Source: Paulinella micropora (lineage: Eukaryota > Cercozoa > Imbricatea > Euglyphida). Taken from it: DNA of 26,757 nt. Positions 25,925 to 26,757 of the stretch are shown piece after piece (the first letter of the stretch is position 1; each line of letters starts with the position of its first letter). The DNA lies in the NCBI GenBank assembly GCA_009731375.1, contig BJOX01000345.1, forward strand, positions 531,876-558,632, given 5' to 3'. A program made the position numbers and the translations under genes. A model generated the notes under the pieces. The model ran no database searches and was not told the origin of the DNA. It saw nothing but the letters and a program-made list of their open reading frames with translations.

Positions 25925-26757
25925 ATCTGTCTCCTGCTGATCCAAGAAGTACTCAGCATCGCTATCATTATTTTCCTCACCGTCCGGGGCCGCAAAAATC
26001 TCGTTTAGACTAGGAGCGTCAGGCCTAGAGTCCACCCCACCTTGGTCCGCCTCATCATCTGACAATTTCAGATTCACCTCTAGTATTTGTCTTGCTTCTG
26101 GCAGTTTCTGATCAGCCTCACTGTCGCTCGCATATAACGCATCAAGATCAACCTCAGGAATGTCTTGGTCAGGTGCTGGTGCAGGATCCTTACCATCCAC
26201 CAGCCTATCCACTTCCTCTTGCATATAATCATGCAGAATGGAATCATCGACCGGAATCCAATACATGCAGCCACTCTTGGTAGGTACGTCTGCAGTCACG
26301 CATGGCATCTCCAATGAGCTAAAAGGGAGAAATTGCAATTTCTCTTTGCGATCGGGAACCGCTTTACATAGCCACATACCACGCTTTTTGGGATCTGCGT
26401 AGCACCGCAGAAGCTCTACCACTGCGAGTTCCAAAGTTATGTCTGGATTGGTCAATGCCACTGCAAGGTAATAGCGGATATATGCACCTGGAAAATCTCT
26501 TTTGAGATCTTCCTTTGCAAATGCACATGTTCCTCCTGCGTAACGTTTGTTGGATGCTTCACCACATATCATGCACACCGCTCGGACGACTACCATCCGG
26601 TGCTTAGTAACGTCACAACGAAGAGCAGAGAAATCAGGACGTTCATTTGTTTGCATCTTGTTTTCATCAACTCGAGAAAGTCCTAACTCTCTCCAGTACT
26701 TTTCCAAGAACAAAATGACATCCGTACGCTGCTCTTCAGCTAGCTTGTACTTTTTTG
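25925..26757 (-). CDS. Unrecognised protein with zinc-finger-like N-part and acidic tail (5' partial)
   Basis: The frame is open from the window edge (KKYKLAEEQRTDVILFLEKY) for about 277 codons. It either ends at TAA 25913-25915 or, more likely, splices at GAT|GTAAGA (exon end 25925), an excellent donor. The N-terminal part is globular with a Cys group (VCMICGEASNKRYAGGTC) that could bind zinc. The middle is Trp/Cys-containing (KRGMWLCKAVPDRKEK). The last 90 residues are strongly acidic (DIPEVDLDALYASDSEADQK, DDEADQGG, NNDSDAEYF). No family is recognised. The acidic tail and the TAGTGA-bearing intron link it in style to the charged SET-like gene at 6.7-8.1 kb. The 5' end lies outside the window. 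Confidence 0.6.

Overview
This window is eukaryotic nuclear DNA, most likely from a protist (alga, amoeba or similar; the lineage cannot be fixed from the sequence). Evidence: genes are split by short GT-AG introns (about 41-46, 73 and 130-175 nt in phase-consistent cases), there is a tRNA-derived SINE-like segment, long pure microsatellites (GAA/TTC, TTA, GA, TA), F-box/LRR, SET, RanBP2-type zinc-finger and MUS81-type protein families, and no bacterial operon structure. Seven N gaps and long G/C homopolymers mark a draft assembly.
Layout. 1-2,590: a Cys/His-rich minus-strand exon (250-846) followed by 1.6 kb of triplet microsatellite. 2,590-8,400: minus-strand genes (an unrecognised protein; a RanBP2-type zinc finger plus class I methyltransferase; a charged multi-exon SET-like protein). 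Their introns and spacers are packed with a degenerate palindrome, TAGTGA-N3-TCACTA. The terminal exon of a plus-strand gene follows at 8,416. 8,510-9,680: microsatellites and the SINE-like segment. 9,689-17,607: a GC-rich block of four genes (unknown +, possibly tyrosine-recombinase-like; unknown -; F-box/LRR -; MUS81/ERCC4-type nuclease -), separated by gaps with poly-G/poly-C edges. 18,300-19,600: AT-rich, nearly gene-free. 19,622-24,513: a multi-exon minus-strand LRR gene. 24,750-25,235: microsatellites. 25,250-25,790: the TAGTGA palindromes again. 25,925-26,757: the 3' part of an unrecognised minus-strand gene.
The standout is the LRR locus. It is built of modules of about 250 bp bounded by a GC-rich palindrome (TGCTACCGCGCGGTAGCA family). 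Each module carries one 84-nt, phase-0, 28-residue LRR exon on the plus strand and another on the minus strand. The two exons meet tail to tail at AG|GTACCT, a palindrome that serves as 5' splice donor on both strands. Minus-strand exons splice conceptually into one complete open protein of about 530 residues, with start and terminal exons. Plus-strand exons lack recognisable end exons, and several are broken. Because modules are nearly mirror-symmetric, inverting one would swap one LRR for another without disturbing splicing or frame. I propose an invertible two-sided exon-cassette system for diversifying an LRR protein. The architecture is read directly; inversion itself is a hypothesis.
A second notable signal is an in-frame TAG inside two GC-block genes, including the MUS81-type nuclease, whose conserved C-terminal hairpin motif continues after the TAG.
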